Below are positions 24,992 to 33,722 of a stretch of DNA of 51,209 bases, piece after piece; within the stretch, counting starts at the first letter, position 1; every line of letters begins with the position of its first letter. Below the pieces are notes generated by a model. The model was given only the letters and a program-made list of their open reading frames with translations, made no database searches and was not told the DNA's origin. A program made the translations under genes and the position numbers. The stretch covers positions 1 to 51,209 of the forward strand of contig CAJBKE010000033.1 in NCBI GenBank assembly GCA_903953565.1. Direction: 5' to 3'. Source of the DNA: an uncultured Verrucomicrobiota bacterium. GTDB lineage: Bacteria; Verrucomicrobiota; Verrucomicrobiia; Chthoniobacterales; JACTMZ01.

Positions 24992-25768
24992 GTGATCCTG
25001 CGTTTTCTCTCCGCCGCGTTTCTGGTCTTCGCTGCGGCCACGCTCGCCGCATCGGAGATCCGCGTCAGCGACGCCGAAGCCGACCGCATCGGGAAACAAA
25101 TCTGGCGCAACGAGTGCGCCGGCACCCGCGACGGTCTCACCGCGTGGAACAAAGGCGAAGACTTCCCGTCCCTCGGTATCGGCCATTTCATCTGGTATCC
25201 CGCGGGCCAGCGCGGGCCTTTCAAAGAAAGTTTCCCCAGCCTGAAGGACTATCTCCAGTCGCAGGGTGTCCGATTGCCCGGCTGGCTGGCCGCGGCCAAA
25301 GCCTGTCCCTGGCCCGACCGTGCGTCGTTCATGGCTGACTTCCGCTCGCCCCGCATGGAGGAACTCCGTTCGCTGCTCGCCTCGACCGTCGGACAACAGG
25401 CCCGCTTCGCCGCGCTGCGTCTCGAAGCCGCGCTGCCGCAAATGCTCGCCGCCGCCCCCGCCAACGAACGCGACAAAATCCGCCGCAATTTCTACCGCGT
25501 GGCCAACGCGCCCGGCGGACTCTATCCGCTCATGGACTACGTGAACTTCAAAGGCGAGGGGACCTCGCCCACCGAGCGCTACCAAGGCGAAGGCTGGGGC
25601 CTTGCGCAAGTCCTCGCCGGCATGTCCGACACCGGATCGCCCACCGCCGCCTTCGCCAAAAGCGCCGATCGCGTCCTGACCCGCCGCGTCGAACTCTCTC
25701 CTCCAGCCCGCGGCGAAAAACGCTGGCTCCCCGGTTGGCGCAATCGCCTCGCCACCTACGTGCCGTAG
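24992..25768 (+). CDS. Secreted protein with lysozyme-like motif arrangement
   Basis: 258 residues from a GTG, chosen because it puts a signal peptide (ILRFLSAAFLVFAAATLAAS) at the N-terminus. A GTG at 24965 overlapping dnaN is the alternative. After cleavage the mature part has an acidic residue in WRNECAG (about E41), then AWNKGEDFPSLGIGHFIWYP. This order (Glu, then Gly-Ile-Gly-His within about 20 residues) resembles the active-site loop of T4-type phage lysozymes. I am confident that it is secreted, but only moderately that it degrades peptidoglycan. The family is not one I can name. It lies 13 bases after dnaN. Confidence 0.65.
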   Translation: MILRFLSAAFLVFAAATLAASEIRVSDAEADRIGKQIWRNECAGTRDGLTAWNKGEDFPSLGIGHFIWYPAGQRGPFKESFPSLKDYLQSQGVRLPGWLAAAKACPWPDRASFMADFRSPRMEELRSLLASTVGQQARFAALRLEAALPQMLAAAPANERDKIRRNFYRVANAPGGLYPLMDYVNFKGEGTSPTERYQGEGWGLAQVLAGMSDTGSPTAAFAKSADRVLTRRVELSPPARGEKRWLPGWRNRLATYVP

Positions 25769-25789
25769 CCGGCGCCGTCCCCCAGGAAT

Positions 25790-25861
25790 TTGTAGCGGCG
25801 GTCTATGACCGCCGGACCCATTTCGGTCGTTAGGCACCGACGGTCATAGACCGCCGCTACA
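25790..25861. repeat. REP-like palindrome family A, copy 2
   Basis: Arms at 25791-25811 and 25841-25861 are perfect 21-base inverted copies beginning TGTAGCGGCGGTCTATG, with 29 bases between. It belongs with 6544-6615 and 28666-28737. This copy lies between two genes on the same strand, shortly after the lysozyme-like gene. Confidence 0.85.
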
Positions 25862-25930
25862 CCTCAGCAAAGCGCCCAAAGTCCTTCCCCTATCCGCAAT
25901 TCCTCGCGGTTCCGCGTCGTTTTTTCCCTC

Positions 25931-25949
25931 CGCGGCAGAGACTGCCGCG
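25931..25949. repeat. Second palindrome type ahead of polX
   Basis: CGCGGCAG (25931-25938) and CTGCCGCG (25942-25949) form a perfect 8-base stem with loop AGA, followed by TCTACAA. It ends 14 bases before the polX ATG. The flanking CTACAA is shared with the family A palindromes. It may be a half REP element or a translation-affecting hairpin. Confidence 0.5.
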
Positions 25950-25963
25950 TCTACAATTGCGCT

Positions 25964-27706
25964 ATGCCCTCCGTCACCCGCGACCAAATCGTCGACATCC
26001 TCGAGCGCATCGCCCTCCTGCTCGAACTCCAAGGTGAGAACCCTTTCAAAGTCCGCGCCTACCACAACGGCGCCCGCGCCCTCGAAATGCTCGAAGGCGA
26101 CCTCGGCACTCTCGTCCGCGAGGACCAATTGAAAGGCATTCCCGGCATCGGCGAGGCTCTGCGCGAAAAAATCTCAACCCTCGTCACCACGGGAAAGCTT
26201 CCTTATTACGACGAACTCGTTGCGCAGTTCCCGCCAAAACTCTTCGAGCTTTTCGACGTGCCCGGCCTCGGACCGAAAAAAATCAAAGCCCTCTACGAAA
26301 AGCTCAACATCGCCTCGCTGGCCGATTTGGAGAAAGCATGCCAAGACGACAAAGTTTCCGGCCTGGATGGCTTCGGGGCCAAGACGCAGGAAAAACTTCT
26401 CCACTCCCTGGCCACCCTCAAGCAAGGAGCGGGACGCCATCTCACGTCCGTCGCCGCCCACGCCTCGGCAACCTTGCTCGACGACCTGCGCTCCCACCCG
26501 GACACCATCCGCCTCTCTGCCGGAGGTAGCACGCGACGGCGCAATGAGACGGTCCACGACATCGACATCATTGTTTCGACGAAAAATCCGGCTGCTATTT
26601 CCCAAGCCTTCCGCGAGCACCCGCTGGTCGATCACGTGCTCGCCGCCGGCGACACGAAATCAAGTGTCATGCTCAAGAACGGACTGCAAGCCGACCTTCG
26701 CGTGGTCTCCGACGAGGAGTATCCCTTTGCCTTGATGTATTTCACCGGCAGCAAAGAGCACAACATCGTGCTCCGAGGTCTGGCGCAGGACCGCGGGTGG
26801 ACTCTCAACGAATATCGGCTTTGCCCGGTCAAAAAAGATGCGCCGAAGATTCCCAAGATCCGCGAAGAGCGCGATATCTACGAATTGTTCGGTTTCGATT
26901 ACATCGAGCCCGAGTTGCGCGAGAACCGCGGTGAGTTCGAGGCTGCGGCCAAGCACAAGCTGCCCGATCTGATCAAACTCGAGCACCTCAAAGGCACATT
27001 CCACAACCACACGCACGCCAGTGACGGACGCAGCTCGCTGGCAGAAATGGCCGCCGCCGCGCAGGAACTCGGCCTCGAATACCTCGGCATCGCCGACCAC
27101 AGCAAAGCGTCCTTCCAAGCCAACGGACTCGACCCCGCGCGCCTCAAAAAGCAGATCGCCGAAATCAAAGCCCTGAACAAAGACTTCGACGGCTTCCGCC
27201 TTTTCGCAGGAACCGAGTGCGACATCCTTAAGGACGGTGAACTCGACTTCAGCGACAGCGTCCTCGCCCAGCTCGACTACGCCGTGGCCAGTGTCCATTC
27301 GTCCTTCACCCTCGGCGAAGCCGAAATGACCAAGCGTCTCATCCGCGCAATGGAAAATCCTTATATCACCATGCTCGGACACCTGACCGGCCGCCTCTTG
27401 CTCCGACGCGAATCCTATGCGGTCAATGTGCCCGCTGTCCTCGAGGCCGCCGCAGAGACAGGCACGTTCATCGAACTCAATGCCGACCCGCATCGCCTCG
27501 ACATGGACTGGCGCTGGTGGCGCCTGGCCAAAGAAAAAGGGGTCAAATGCGTCATCAATCCCGATGCCCATTCCACGGAGGGTCTGCAGAATCTCTACTT
27601 CGGCATCGGCGCCGCGCGAAAAGGTTGGCTGACCAAAAACGACGTGGTCAATTGTTTGTCGCTGAAAAAAATCATTCCCGTCCTCGAAGCCAAACGCAAC
27701 CGATGA
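25964..27706 (+). CDS. polX: PolX family DNA polymerase/exonuclease
   Basis: 580 residues, the usual PolX length. The N-terminal part (1 to about 150) has two helix-hairpin-helix motifs (LKGIPGIGEALREKI and FDVPGLGPKKIKALYEKL). The nucleotidyltransferase domain follows, with GGSTRRRNETVHDIDII (catalytic D-x-D) and LQADLRVV (third Asp). The C-terminal PHP domain has FHNHTHASDGRSS, GIADHS, GTECDI, VASVHSS and NPDAHS, a full set of metal ligands. PolX proteins act in base-excision and gap repair. The stop overlaps the ispA start (ATGA), so the two are coupled. Confidence 0.95.
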   Translation: MPSVTRDQIVDILERIALLLELQGENPFKVRAYHNGARALEMLEGDLGTLVREDQLKGIPGIGEALREKISTLVTTGKLPYYDELVAQFPPKLFELFDVPGLGPKKIKALYEKLNIASLADLEKACQDDKVSGLDGFGAKTQEKLLHSLATLKQGAGRHLTSVAAHASATLLDDLRSHPDTIRLSAGGSTRRRNETVHDIDIIVSTKNPAAISQAFREHPLVDHVLAAGDTKSSVMLKNGLQADLRVVSDEEYPFALMYFTGSKEHNIVLRGLAQDRGWTLNEYRLCPVKKDAPKIPKIREERDIYELFGFDYIEPELRENRGEFEAAAKHKLPDLIKLEHLKGTFHNHTHASDGRSSLAEMAAAAQELGLEYLGIADHSKASFQANGLDPARLKKQIAEIKALNKDFDGFRLFAGTECDILKDGELDFSDSVLAQLDYAVASVHSSFTLGEAEMTKRLIRAMENPYITMLGHLTGRLLLRRESYAVNVPAVLEAAAETGTFIELNADPHRLDMDWRWWRLAKEKGVKCVINPDAHSTEGLQNLYFGIGAARKGWLTKNDVVNCLSLKKIIPVLEAKRNR

Positions 27707-28662
27707 AAAGGAACCTCTCTGGAGGGCGGCTGTCCCCGGCCGCCGCCTCAGCCCGCGGCTCGCGAGGACGCTCGCCTTCCAAAGCGCTCGACGCATGGAT
27801 CAAACGCACCTGCGCGCTGATCGAGAAATCCCTGCGCGGTTCAGTTCCTGCGACGAAGACGAAACCTGCGACCATCCATCGCGCCATGCGCTACAGCCTC
27901 CTCTCCGGCGGCAAGCGCCTCCGCCCGCTCCTTTGCTGCGCCGCGTCCGAAGCCTGCGGCGGCACTGCGCGCCTTGCATTGCCAGCGGCCTGCGCCGTCG
28001 AAATGGTCCACGCCTACTCGCTCATCCACGATGATCTTCCCTGCATGGACGACGACAAACTCCGCCGCGGCAAACCCACGTCGCACATCGTCTTCGGTGA
28101 GGGGATGGCTGTGCTTGCCGGCGATGCACTCCTCACCGAAGCATTTGCCGTCTTGGCCAAAATCAAACCCCGATCGCGTTACACGGCCGCCGAGCTCGTC
28201 ACCGAGTTGGCCCGCGCCGCCGGGTCACGTGGACTCATTGCCGGACAAGTCGCCGACCTCGAGGCCGAAGGACGCAAACCCACCGAGCCCGCGCTTTACT
28301 TCATCCACGCGGCCAAGACCGGCATGCTCCTGCGCGCCGCGCTCAAACTCGGCGGAATGTCCACCGACGCGACCGCCGCGCAGGTTGTCGCTCTCGACCG
28401 CTTCGGCTTTGCCCTCGGTTTGGCCTTCCAAATCCAAGACGACATCCTCGACGCCACGCAAAGCGCCAAGAAACTCGGCAAGACCGCCGGCAAAGACGCC
28501 GCCGCGGGCAAAATGACATTCCCCGCGCTCTTCGGATTGGAAAAATCCCGCGTCCTCGCGGAGCAATGGACCGAGGAAGCAATCGCCTCGCTCCATTCAT
28601 TCGGCCCCCGCAGCGCAACTTTACGCCATCTAGCTTTGCGTCTACTGCAGCGCGATTCCTGA
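27703..28662 (+). CDS. ispA: Polyprenyl diphosphate synthase (farnesyl/geranylgeranyl type)
   Basis: 319 residues. It extends isoprenoid chains for menaquinone, undecaprenyl or hopanoid precursors. The aspartate-rich motifs are intact: HDDLPCMDDDKLRRGKPTSH (first, DDxxxxD type as in short-chain synthases) and FQIQDDILDAT (second). GGKRLRPLL is the substrate Lys/Arg motif. The start ATG overlaps the polX stop. The first 27 residues (Gly/Ser/Arg-rich) are encoded by an imperfect inverted repeat (27717-27783) and look non-native, so the ancestral start may lie nearer residue 27. The exact product length is not predictable. Confidence 0.93.
   Translation: MKRNLSGGRLSPAAASARGSRGRSPSKALDAWIKRTCALIEKSLRGSVPATKTKPATIHRAMRYSLLSGGKRLRPLLCCAASEACGGTARLALPAACAVEMVHAYSLIHDDLPCMDDDKLRRGKPTSHIVFGEGMAVLAGDALLTEAFAVLAKIKPRSRYTAAELVTELARAAGSRGLIAGQVADLEAEGRKPTEPALYFIHAAKTGMLLRAALKLGGMSTDATAAQVVALDRFGFALGLAFQIQDDILDATQSAKKLGKTAGKDAAAGKMTFPALFGLEKSRVLAEQWTEEAIASLHSFGPRSATLRHLALRLLQRDS
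27717..27783. repeat. Imperfect inverted repeat inside the start of ispA
   Basis: The left arm, starting GGAGGGCGGCTGTCCCCGGC, matches the inverted right arm (ending in GCGAGGACGCTCGCCTTCC) at about 18 of 26 positions. It has the size and look of a REP element. It is read in frame and encodes roughly residues 5-27 of the prenyl synthase. Confidence 0.5.
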
Positions 28663-28665
28663 CAT

Positions 28666-28737
28666 TTGTAGCGGCGGTCTAGGACCGCCGGAACATGATG
28701 AGGGAAAGGCACCGACGGTCACAGACCGCCGCTACAA
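28666..28737. repeat. REP-like palindrome family A, copy 3
   Basis: Arms at 28666-28687 and 28716-28737 are near-perfect 22-base inverted copies beginning TTGTAGCGGCGGTCTA. The element starts 4 bases after the ispA stop and lies between ispA and a convergent small gene. A terminator role is plausible. Confidence 0.85.
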
Positions 28738-28763
28738 GCCGCACGAAGCGGTGCAACAATTTC

Positions 28764-29075
28764 TCACCAAAACCGGATCCCGAAAACGATGAAGCCCTTC
28801 GGCTTGCCTTCGTCATTCGGATCCCAAGACACCATGTAGCGACCGTCACCGTAGCCCTTGGCCGCCATCGGATTGACCAGCTGCCAGGGCTCCTTCATCT
28901 GGAACGCAGCGGCAACAACGCCTTCCACTGTGGAATCCGGATCAAGAGGGGACACCGCGCGCTGCGGCGCCGGTTCTTCCACTTCGCGGCGGGGTTCGAG
29001 CGGCGCAACGAAATCTTGCGCCAGACAAGCGTTTCCCGCGGCCATGAGAGCAATGGCGATCAGTGGTTTGCGCAT
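28764..29075 (-). CDS. Small secreted protein of unknown function
   Basis: 103 residues with a convincing signal peptide (MRKPLIAIALMAAGNACLAQ, cleavage probably after AQ). The Pro/Glu-rich middle is followed by a Trp-containing C-terminus (YMVSWDPNDEGKPKGFIVFGIRFW). No family recognised. Convergent with ispA over a REP-like element and divergent from kdsD, 86 bases away. Confidence 0.6.
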   Translation of the reverse strand: MRKPLIAIALMAAGNACLAQDFVAPLEPRREVEEPAPQRAVSPLDPDSTVEGVVAAAFQMKEPWQLVNPMAAKGYGDGRYMVSWDPNDEGKPKGFIVFGIRFW

Positions 29076-29161
29076 GGGGAATCATTAGGCTCGGAATCCC
29101 CGCCCGGCAACCCCGAAAATCACTCTCGCCTTGCCGCCCCGAGAGCGGAATCATTTCCTCC

Positions 29162-30136
29162 ATGGATTATCTGTCCAAAGCCCGCCGCGTCATCGGGATC
29201 GAAGCGGACGAATTGCGACGCCTCGCGGAGAATCTCGACGGGACGGCTTTTGCTCGCGCTGTCGATATTCTCAAGTCTTGCGCCGAGAGCCGCGGCAAAG
29301 TCGTGGTTTGCGGGGTCGGCAAGTCGGGTCACATCGGCGACAAAATTGCCGCGACCCTGACCAGCACCGGCTCTACCGCGGTGGTGCTCAATTCGCTCAA
29401 TGCCCTGCACGGCGACCTCGGGCTTGTCACCGACGGTGATGTCATCCTCGCCTTCAGCTACGGCGGCGAAACCGATGAACTGCTCAATATCCTTCCGCCG
29501 CTCGCACGCTTTGATGTGAAGCTGATCGCCGTGACCGGCCGTCCCGAATCTACCCTCGGCCAAGCGGCCGACGTCGTGCTCAACGTTGCCGTCAGTCAAG
29601 AAGCTTGCCCCCTCAATCTAGCCCCGACCTCCAGCACGACATCCATGCTCGCCCTCGGCGATGCCTTGGCCATGGTTCTGCTCGAGGCGCGCGGCTTCAA
29701 CCAAGAAGACTTCGCGCGTTTCCATCCGGGCGGCAGCCTCGGCCGGGTCTTGCTTACCCGCGTCAGTCAAATCATGCGCGAATCGACGCGCGTGGCGGTG
29801 GCCGATCCCGACACCAAAGTAATGGAGGTGCTCAAAAAAATGACCAAATGCCGCACCGGTGCCGCGGCTATCGTCGATGCCGATGGCAAATTGGCCGGAG
29901 TCTTCACCCACGGCGACCTCGCGCGTCATTACCAGACGCATGCCGACCTCGGCACATCACCGGTCGGCAACTTCATGACCAGGAACCCTGTGACTATCCG
30001 CGGCGACAAGCTTGCCGCCGAGGCTCTGCACGTGCTAAAGACCCACCGCATCGACGATCTCATCGTGGTGGACGAAGACAACCGCCCCGTCGGCATCATC
30101 GACTCGCAGGACCTCTCGCGCCTCCAAGGCGTCTGA
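29162..30136 (+). CDS. kdsD: Arabinose-5-phosphate isomerase (KpsF/GutQ family)
   Basis: 324 residues: an N-terminal SIS sugar-isomerase domain (VVVCGVGKSGHIGDKIAATLTSTG, and SYGGETDELLN) and two C-terminal CBS domains (about 205-320). It makes arabinose 5-phosphate for KDO, the lipopolysaccharide inner-core sugar. Length and architecture match KdsD/KpsF. The ATG at 29162 is preferred over a longer frame that overlaps the divergent gene. It is followed by efp after 35 bases. Confidence 0.94.
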   Translation: MDYLSKARRVIGIEADELRRLAENLDGTAFARAVDILKSCAESRGKVVVCGVGKSGHIGDKIAATLTSTGSTAVVLNSLNALHGDLGLVTDGDVILAFSYGGETDELLNILPPLARFDVKLIAVTGRPESTLGQAADVVLNVAVSQEACPLNLAPTSSTTSMLALGDALAMVLLEARGFNQEDFARFHPGGSLGRVLLTRVSQIMRESTRVAVADPDTKVMEVLKKMTKCRTGAAAIVDADGKLAGVFTHGDLARHYQTHADLGTSPVGNFMTRNPVTIRGDKLAAEALHVLKTHRIDDLIVVDEDNRPVGIIDSQDLSRLQGV

Positions 30137-30171
30137 TCCGCGCAACCGAAACCTTTCACGAATCCAACTCT

Positions 30172-30729
30172 ATGCCCGCTGCCAACGATCTCCGCAAAGG
30201 AATGGCCATCCGCTATAACACCGACACCTACGTTGTGTTGGAAGTCCATCACCGCACTCCCGGCAACCTCCGCGCCTTCGTGCAGGCCATCATCCGCAGT
30301 ATCAAGACCGGCAAATCGAGCGATGTCCGCTTCAGCTCGACCGAGAAAGTCGAACTCATCGACCTCCAGCGCCGTCCGCTCGAATTCAGCTACAAGGACC
30401 ATCAAGGTTATCACTTCATGGACCCTGAGAGCTACGAGACGGTCGAACTCGACGAGGTGCTTCTCGCCGGGGCCAAGGACTATCTGGTGGAAAATCTCAA
30501 AGTCGAAGTCCTCTACGCCGAAGGCAAAGCGGTTGAAGTGGAGGTGCCCGCTTCGGTCACGATGAAAGTCATCGAATCCCCCGAAGGTCTGCGCGGCGAT
30601 ACGGCGAGCAATGTGCAAAAGCCTGCCACGCTCGAGTCCGGTCTCATCGTCAACGTTCCGCTCTTCATCAAGGAAGGCGAGTTGGTGAAAATCGACACGC
30701 GCAACGGCACCTACATGGGGCGGGCCTGA
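30172..30729 (+). CDS. efp: Translation elongation factor P
   Basis: 185 residues, three beta-barrel domains as in EF-P, which relieves ribosome stalling at polyproline. The domain I loop reads HHRTPGNLRAFVQ (about 26-38). The tip residue that is a modified Lys (or Arg) in well-studied EF-Ps is here Asn32. The C-terminal signature ESGLIVNVPLFIKEGELVKIDTRNGTYMGRA is normal. No modifying enzyme (EpmA, EarP) is in the window. The ATG is the only sensible start. Confidence 0.95.
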   Translation: MPAANDLRKGMAIRYNTDTYVVLEVHHRTPGNLRAFVQAIIRSIKTGKSSDVRFSSTEKVELIDLQRRPLEFSYKDHQGYHFMDPESYETVELDEVLLAGAKDYLVENLKVEVLYAEGKAVEVEVPASVTMKVIESPEGLRGDTASNVQKPATLESGLIVNVPLFIKEGELVKIDTRNGTYMGRA

Positions 30730-30743
30730 CGCCTCTCCGTCCG

Positions 30744-31556
30744 ATGGCCAGACGCGCCCGCCGCCCGAAACCCGCGCGGGGCACGCGTCTCAACACGTCC
30801 TTTGCCGCGCCCGCCGACGCCACGGCCGGTGTCCCGGTCCGCTGGGTGAAGTTCATCGTCGGGCTCTTCCTCCTTCCGCTCTGCTACATTCTCACCGCGG
30901 CGTTTTTCAGCGCGCTGATCGACGCCTTCACCTCGCAGGCTGCGGGACGTCCGCATTTCTGGGCCACGCCGGAATTCTGGTTCTTCAACCTCGGACTGGT
31001 CTGCTGGCTCATCATTTACTTCGGCCTGCCCAAGTGGCTCACCGTTTACGTCTTTGGCCACGAACTGACCCACGCGCTCATGGTGAAGATCATGGGCGGG
31101 CGGGTTTCCGATTTCAGCGTGGGCTCGGATGGCGGATACATCGTCTCTTCCAAGATCAACACATGGATCGCGCTCGCCCCGTATTTCGTTCCGATCTACA
31201 GCGTCTTTGTCATCCTCCTTTACGGTATTGTCTCGTTTTTTGTCGACCTCCAGCCGCACGCCGAGTTGGCCACCGGAATTCTCTACGGTTTGCTCGGCGT
31301 GACCTGGTGCTTCCACGCGACCTTCACTCTTTCCATGATCCCCCGCGGGCAGACCGACCTCGCTTACGGGGGCAATTTCTTTTCGCTCACCGTCATCTAC
31401 CTGATGAATCTTCTGGTCCTTACGCTCCTCCTCATCCTGGCCACGCCTTATGTCAGTTTCTCCAGCTTCGGCCGGGAACTGTTCGCCCACACTGCCACCT
31501 TTGCCTCGGAAGCTGCTAAGTTCCTCGAGTTGCTCCTGCGCGCCCTAAACCTGTAG
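30744..31556 (+). CDS. Membrane protein with zinc-metallopeptidase-like HExxH motif
   Basis: 270 residues. A basic N-terminus is followed by about six membrane segments. GHELTHALM (H106-E107-x-x-H110) lies at the end of the second or third segment, as in M50-type intramembrane proteases, and a GGRVSDFSVGSDGGYI segment follows as in site-2-protease relatives. It may be an intramembrane peptidase, but no second Asp motif (LDG or NxxPxxxxDG) is clear. It starts 14 bases after efp and its stop TAG is followed by GCGCCGCCGCTCC. Substrate unknown. Confidence 0.6.
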   Translation: MARRARRPKPARGTRLNTSFAAPADATAGVPVRWVKFIVGLFLLPLCYILTAAFFSALIDAFTSQAAGRPHFWATPEFWFFNLGLVCWLIIYFGLPKWLTVYVFGHELTHALMVKIMGGRVSDFSVGSDGGYIVSSKINTWIALAPYFVPIYSVFVILLYGIVSFFVDLQPHAELATGILYGLLGVTWCFHATFTLSMIPRGQTDLAYGGNFFSLTVIYLMNLLVLTLLLILATPYVSFSSFGRELFAHTATFASEAAKFLELLLRALNL

Positions 31557-31625
31557 CGCCGCCGCTCCATCTGCGGAATGGTAGCGGTTCTGGATAAATA
31601 GCGCTTCTTCTGCTTTTCTCCCCTC

Positions 31626-32450
31626 ATGGCAAAGACGGCTTGGCACAAAATCAAGGACTACACCGACCTCAAGTTCGAGAAGACGGACGAGGGGATCGCC
31701 AAGATCACGATCAACCGTCCCGAGGTGCGCAACGCCTTCCGTCCGCAAACCGTCGAGGAAATGAAGGATGCCTTCGACTCTTGCCGCGACGACGCCTCGA
31801 TCGGCGTGGTTATTCTGACCGGCGAGGGCGACGAGGCTTTCTGCTCCGGCGGTGACCAAAAGGTGCGCGGCGATGGCGGCTATGTTGGAACCGATGGCGT
31901 CCCGCGGCTCAACATCCTCGATGTGCAAAAACAAATCCGCAGCCTTCCCAAGCCGGTCATTGCCATGGTCGCAGGCTACGCCATCGGCGGCGGACACGTT
32001 CTTCATGTGGTTTGCGATCTGACCGTTGCCGCGGACAATGCGCGTTTCGGGCAGACCGGTCCGCGGGTCGGTTCCTTCGACGGTGGGCTTGGTTCGAGCT
32101 ACCTCTCACGGGTGGTCGGACAAAAAAAAGCCCGCGAGATCTGGTTCCTCTGCCGTCAATACGATGCGCAACAGGCGCTCGACATGGGATTGGTCAATAC
32201 CGTTGTCCCGCTCGCGCAGTTGGAGGAGGAAACGCTCAAATGGTGTCGCGAAATTCTCGAGCTTTCGCCCATGGCCCTGCGCTGCCTCAAAGCCGCGCTC
32301 AATGCCGATTGCGACGGCCAGATGGGACTCCTCGACCTCGCCGGCAACGCGACCCTTCTCTACTACCTGAGCGAGGAAGCCAAAGAGGGTAAACAGGCCT
32401 TCATCGAAAAGCGGAAGCCGGACTTTTCGAAGTATCCGCGCTTTCCTTGA
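31626..32450 (+). CDS. menB: 1,4-dihydroxy-2-naphthoyl-CoA synthase
   Basis: 274 residues of the crotonase fold. It closes the second ring in menaquinone synthesis. [32 protein letters not shown] (oxyanion hole and loop), [20 protein letters not shown] and the MenB-specific [18 protein letters not shown] segment are all present; the last distinguishes MenB from other enoyl-CoA hydratases. No other men gene is in the window, so the gene is isolated from its pathway. It begins 69 bases after the membrane protein gene. Confidence 0.95.
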   Translation: MAKTAWHKIKDYTDLKFEKTDEGIAKITINRPEVRNAFRPQTVEEMKDAFDSCRDDASIGVVILTGEGDEAFCSGGDQKVRGDGGYVGTDGVPRLNILDVQKQIRSLPKPVIAMVAGYAIGGGHVLHVVCDLTVAADNARFGQTGPRVGSFDGGLGSSYLSRVVGQKKAREIWFLCRQYDAQQALDMGLVNTVVPLAQLEEETLKWCREILELSPMALRCLKAALNADCDGQMGLLDLAGNATLLYYLSEEAKEGKQAFIEKRKPDFSKYPRFP

Positions 32451-32458
32451 GAAAAAAT

Positions 32459-32488
32459 TATCCTCTGTAATCCTCTGCTATCCGTGGC
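32459..32488. repeat. Decanucleotide-type intergenic repeat, copy 2
   Basis: On the minus strand the units read GCCACGGATA, GCAGAGGATT, ACAGAGGATA, a clear 10-base period. It lies in the 63-base gap between menB and aroC. Related to 15-55 and 38027-38057. Confidence 0.65.
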
Positions 32489-32513
32489 CCTGTCTTTTCG
32501 TTAGTCTCAAACC

Positions 32514-33722
32514 ATGTCCAGCAGCACCGGCCAACTTTTCCGCATCGCCACGTGGGGGGAATCCCACGGCGGCGGCGTCGGTGTGGTCATCGACGGCTGC
32601 CTGCCGCAGCTCGACCTGACCGAAGCGGACATCCAAAAGGAGCTCGACCGCCGCCGCCCGGGCCAGAGCGATATCGTCACACCTCGCAAAGAGGCCGACC
32701 GCTGCGAAATTTTGTCCGGGGTTTTCCAGGGGAAAACGCTCGGAACGCCAATTGCCATCCTTGTCCGCAATGAAGATGCGCGGCCGGAAGCTTACAGCGA
32801 GATGGAGACCACATTTCGTCCTTCGCACGCTGACTTCACCTACCAAGCCAAATACGGCATCCGCAACTGGCAGGGCGGAGGCCGCGCCTCCGCGCGCGAA
32901 ACCATCGGACGTGTTGCCGCCGGCGTCGTGGCCCGCAAGGTCCTCGAGGCGCTTCATCCCGGTATCGACGCGCTCGCCTGGGTCAGTCGCGTGCATCAAA
33001 TCGAGGCACAAGTCGATGTCGCGTCCGTGACCCGCGAAGCGATCGAAGCCAATGCGGTCCGTTGTCCCGACGCAGCCACGGCGGAAAAGATGATCGTGCG
33101 CATCAAAGAAGCGCGCTCGAACGGCGACTCGGTCGGCGGCCTCATCGAATGCGTGGTGCGCAATTGTCCGCCGGGCCTCGGCGAACCCGCTTTCGACAAA
33201 CTCGAGGCTGATCTGGCCAAGGCCATGCTCAGTCTGCCGGCGACCAAGGGTTTCGAAATCGGCTCCGGTTTCGAGGGAACCAAACTCACCGGTCTCGAAC
33301 ACAATGACGCTTTCGAAATGCGCGAAGGTCGGACCCGCACGACGACCAACCGCTCCGGCGGAATCCAAGGCGGCATCAGCAATGGCGAGGACATCACTTT
33401 CCGCGTCGCCTTCAAGCCGACCGCCACCATCGCGAGCGCGCAGCAAACCGTCACCGCATCCGGCGAAAACACCGAACTCGCCGCGCGCGGGCGCCACGAT
33501 CCGTGTGTCATCCCCCGCGCCGTGCCCATCGTCGAAGCGATGGTCTGGCTCGTGCTGGCTGATCACGCCCTGCGCCAGCGCGCACAAAGTCGCTCTTCTC
33601 AAGCGAACTGCGCGATCCAGCGGCAGTCGGATGAAGGATTGCTTACTGCGGGGCGGGGAGGTGGAGGCGAGCAGGGGGCAGCATTTGGACTTGGCGATCG
33701 TGGCGGGGGAGGCGGAGCGTGA
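32514..33722 (+). CDS. aroC: Chorismate synthase
   Basis: 402 residues. The enzyme makes chorismate, the branch point for aromatic amino acids, menaquinone and folate. [23 protein letters not shown] at the start, [29 protein letters not shown] and [19 protein letters not shown] near the end are hallmark segments. Normal AroC ends about 360 residues in, near HALRQRAQ. The last 40 or so residues here are a Gly/Arg-rich low-complexity tail. The tail overlaps by 80 bases the end of a convergent histidine kinase gene, so it may be a read-through artefact of stop-codon loss. Confidence 0.94.
   Translation: MSSSTGQLFRIATWGESHGGGVGVVIDGCLPQLDLTEADIQKELDRRRPGQSDIVTPRKEADRCEILSGVFQGKTLGTPIAILVRNEDARPEAYSEMETTFRPSHADFTYQAKYGIRNWQGGGRASARETIGRVAAGVVARKVLEALHPGIDALAWVSRVHQIEAQVDVASVTREAIEANAVRCPDAATAEKMIVRIKEARSNGDSVGGLIECVVRNCPPGLGEPAFDKLEADLAKAMLSLPATKGFEIGSGFEGTKLTGLEHNDAFEMREGRTRTTTNRSGGIQGGISNGEDITFRVAFKPTATIASAQQTVTASGENTELAARGRHDPCVIPRAVPIVEAMVWLVLADHALRQRAQSRSSQANCAIQRQSDEGLLTAGRGGGGEQGAAFGLGDRGGGGGA

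Noticed and set aside
23551-25224. A 557-codon minus-strand open frame opposite dnaA and dnaN
   Set aside because: Both genes on the plus strand are unambiguous, and the minus-strand product has the Asp/Gly-rich look of an antisense shadow.
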